Source: an uncultured Bacillota bacterium
GTDB lineage: Bacteria > Bacillota > Clostridia > Peptostreptococcales > Anaerovoracaceae
NCBI GenBank assembly: GCA_946638265.1
Contig: CAMPBN010000081.1
Coordinates: forward strand, 1-5,762
DNA length: 5,762 bases
Direction: 5' to 3'
Below the pieces are notes generated by a model, which did not search any database, was not told the origin of the DNA, and saw nothing but the letters and a program-made list of their open reading frames with translations. The position numbers and the translations under genes are program-made. This document shows, in pieces, positions 4,451 through 5,762 of the stretch. Every line of letters begins with the position of its first letter. Position 1 is the stretch's first letter.

Positions 4451-5762
4451 TTATATAGTTTCCAGAGTTTCAGTCACGCCGTGGCTTACTCTGTCCTCTT
4501 CTTCGGAACGCTTTGCATCATTCCATTTGCTCATGTCACCCACCAGATATCCCGTGATACGTCTGATTCTCTCAAAGCCGTCAGCTTCGCCGGTCTCGGT
4601 ACGTCCGCAGCAAGGGCATTCGTTTTCGATGATGCCTGTGTAGCCGCAGACAGGGTCTCTGTCTACAGGGTGGTTGATGGAACCGTATCCCACGCCGTTT
4701 TCCTTCATGCATCTTACTACCTGCTCAAATGCATCGAGGTTTTTCAGCGGATCGCCGTCCAGCTCAACATAAGAGATGTGTCCGCCGTTGGTGAGAGCGT
4801 GGTACGGAGCTTCCAGCCTGATCTTGTCAAATGCGCTGATTGGGAATGATACAGGAATATGGAAGGAATTGGTGTAATAATCCTTGTCTGTTACGCCTTC
4901 GATCACTCCGAACTTCTGCTTGTCCATACGAACAAATCTTCCGGAAAGACCCTCTGCAGGTGTTGCAATCAGCGACCAGTTGAGGTGCGTCTTTCTGGCC
5001 TCTTCGTCCATACGCTTGCGCATATATCCTACGATTTCAAGTCCCAGAGACTGTGCTTCCTTGGATTCACCATGATGTTTTCCTGTCAGATCCTTCAGAC
5101 ATTCTGCAAGGCCGATGAAGCCTACTGTCAGGGTACCATGCTTGATAACTTCTTCCACAGTGTCGTCAGGACCGAGCTTGTCCGAATCTATCCATACGCC
5201 CTGTCCCATCAGGAACGGGAAGTTCTTAACTTTCTTGGAGCACTGGATCTTGAATCTTTCGGAGAGCTGGTCGATGCAAAGATCGATCTTGCGGTCCAGT
5301 TCCTCGAAGAAGAATTCCAGATTGCCGTTGGCTTTGATGGCGATACGCGGCAGGTTGATGGAAGTGAAGGAAAGATTTCCTCTTCCGCCCACCACTTCGC
5401 GACTTGGGTCGTACACGTTTCCGATTACTCTGGTACGGCAGCCCATGTATGCCACTTCGGTATCCGGGTTTCCTTCTTTGTAGTACTGTGCGTTGTACGG
5501 TGCATCCAGGAATGAGAAGTTAGGGAACAGTCTCTTTGCGGATACACGCAGCGCCAGCTTGAACATATCGTAGTTAGGGTCTTCCGGATTGTAGGAAACG
5601 CCCTCTTTTACCTTGAAAATGTGGATCGGGAAAATCGGTGTTTCGCCGTGGCCGAGGCCTGCTTCCTGTGCCAGCAGCACCATCTCGGTAACCAGTCTTC
5701 CTTCAGGGGAAGTGTCTGTTCCGTAGTTGATGGATGAGAAAGGAGTCTGCGCGCCGGCACGG
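4451..5762 (-). CDS. nrdD: Anaerobic (class III) ribonucleoside-triphosphate reductase, C-terminal part
   Basis: NrdD reduces ribonucleoside triphosphates to deoxyribonucleotides using an oxygen-sensitive glycyl radical. The visible 436 residues are the C-terminal part; the frame runs off the right edge (last whole codon ends at 5761) and begins RAGAQTPFSSINYGTDTSPE, a conserved family segment. The cysteine of MGCRTR (visible residue 108; 5438-5440) is probably the active-site thiyl radical cysteine. The glycyl radical glycine is in RRITGYLVG (visible residue 404; 4550-4552), with 32 residues following it. Just before this lies the zinc-binding region, with cysteines at visible residues 372, 382, 384 and 385; the position that is normally the first cysteine holds Asp369. 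nrdG follows after 17 bases. Any promoter or NrdR box lies outside the window. Confidence 0.97.
   Translation of the reverse strand, partial: RAGAQTPFSSINYGTDTSPEGRLVTEMVLLAQEAGLGHGETPIFPIHIFKVKEGVSYNPEDPNYDMFKLALRVSAKRLFPNFSFLDAPYNAQYYKEGNPDTEVAYMGCRTRVIGNVYDPSREVVGGRGNLSFTSINLPRIAIKANGNLEFFFEELDRKIDLCIDQLSERFKIQCSKKVKNFPFLMGQGVWIDSDKLGPDDTVEEVIKHGTLTVGFIGLAECLKDLTGKHHGESKEAQSLGLEIVGYMRKRMDEEARKTHLNWSLIATPAEGLSGRFVRMDKQKFGVIEGVTDKDYYTNSFHIPVSFPISAFDKIRLEAPYHALTNGGHISYVELDGDPLKNLDAFEQVVRCMKENGVGYGSINHPVDRDPVCGYTGIIENECPCCGRTETGEADGFERIRRITGYLVGDMSKWNDAKRSEEEDRVSHGVTETLETI

Noticed and set aside
4859..5515. Plus-strand open frame of 218 codons
   Set aside because: It lies opposite the conserved nrdD frame and its predicted protein has no coherent family features.
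1..5762. Mobile element, CRISPR array, tRNA/rRNA, phage or defence system
   Set aside because: I found no arrayed repeats, transposase or integrase motifs, or structural RNA genes. Every long stretch is accounted for by housekeeping genes.

Overview
The window is about 5.8 kb of densely packed chromosomal DNA with seven genes, all on the minus strand. It reads right to left as nrdD (3' part), nrdG, rpmB, an Asp23/YloU-like gene, recG, rsmD and coaD (5' part). The gene set and order, the strong GGAGG-type ribosome binding sites, the TTG start codon and the AT-rich sigma-A-type promoters point to a Firmicute, most likely an anaerobic member of the Clostridia. The oxygen-sensitive class III ribonucleotide reductase pair supports an anaerobic lifestyle. 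I cannot name a genus.

Right part (3843-5762): nrdD, cut by the window edge, and nrdG lie 17 bases apart and form one unit. NrdG installs the glycyl radical on NrdD, which makes deoxyribonucleotides without oxygen. A very stable hairpin with a UUCG loop lies within the first 25 codons of nrdG.

Middle (3401-3842): rpmB (ribosomal protein L28, zinc-binding form) has its own extended -10 promoter, a leader of about 100 bases with a hairpin near its 5' end, and a rho-independent terminator. The -35 box of the next promoter lies inside that terminator hairpin. This second promoter drives the Asp23-like gene and recG, whose reading frames overlap by four bases (ATGA), followed 36 bases later by rsmD.

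Left part (1-404): a structured 131-base gap after rsmD holds a weak terminator candidate and a strong promoter (TTGAAA, 17 bases, TAAAAT with TG extension) for coaD. Only the first 91 codons of coaD are in the window.

Functionally this is housekeeping: dNTP synthesis, ribosome assembly and modification, replication fork rescue, and coenzyme A synthesis. I see no mobile element, CRISPR array, tRNA, rRNA, phage or defence gene, and no convincing new system. The points worth a second look are small: regulatory RNA structures, a compact terminator-promoter overlap, the absence of the usual DAK/FakA-type gene between the Asp23-like gene and recG, and an altered zinc site in NrdD.
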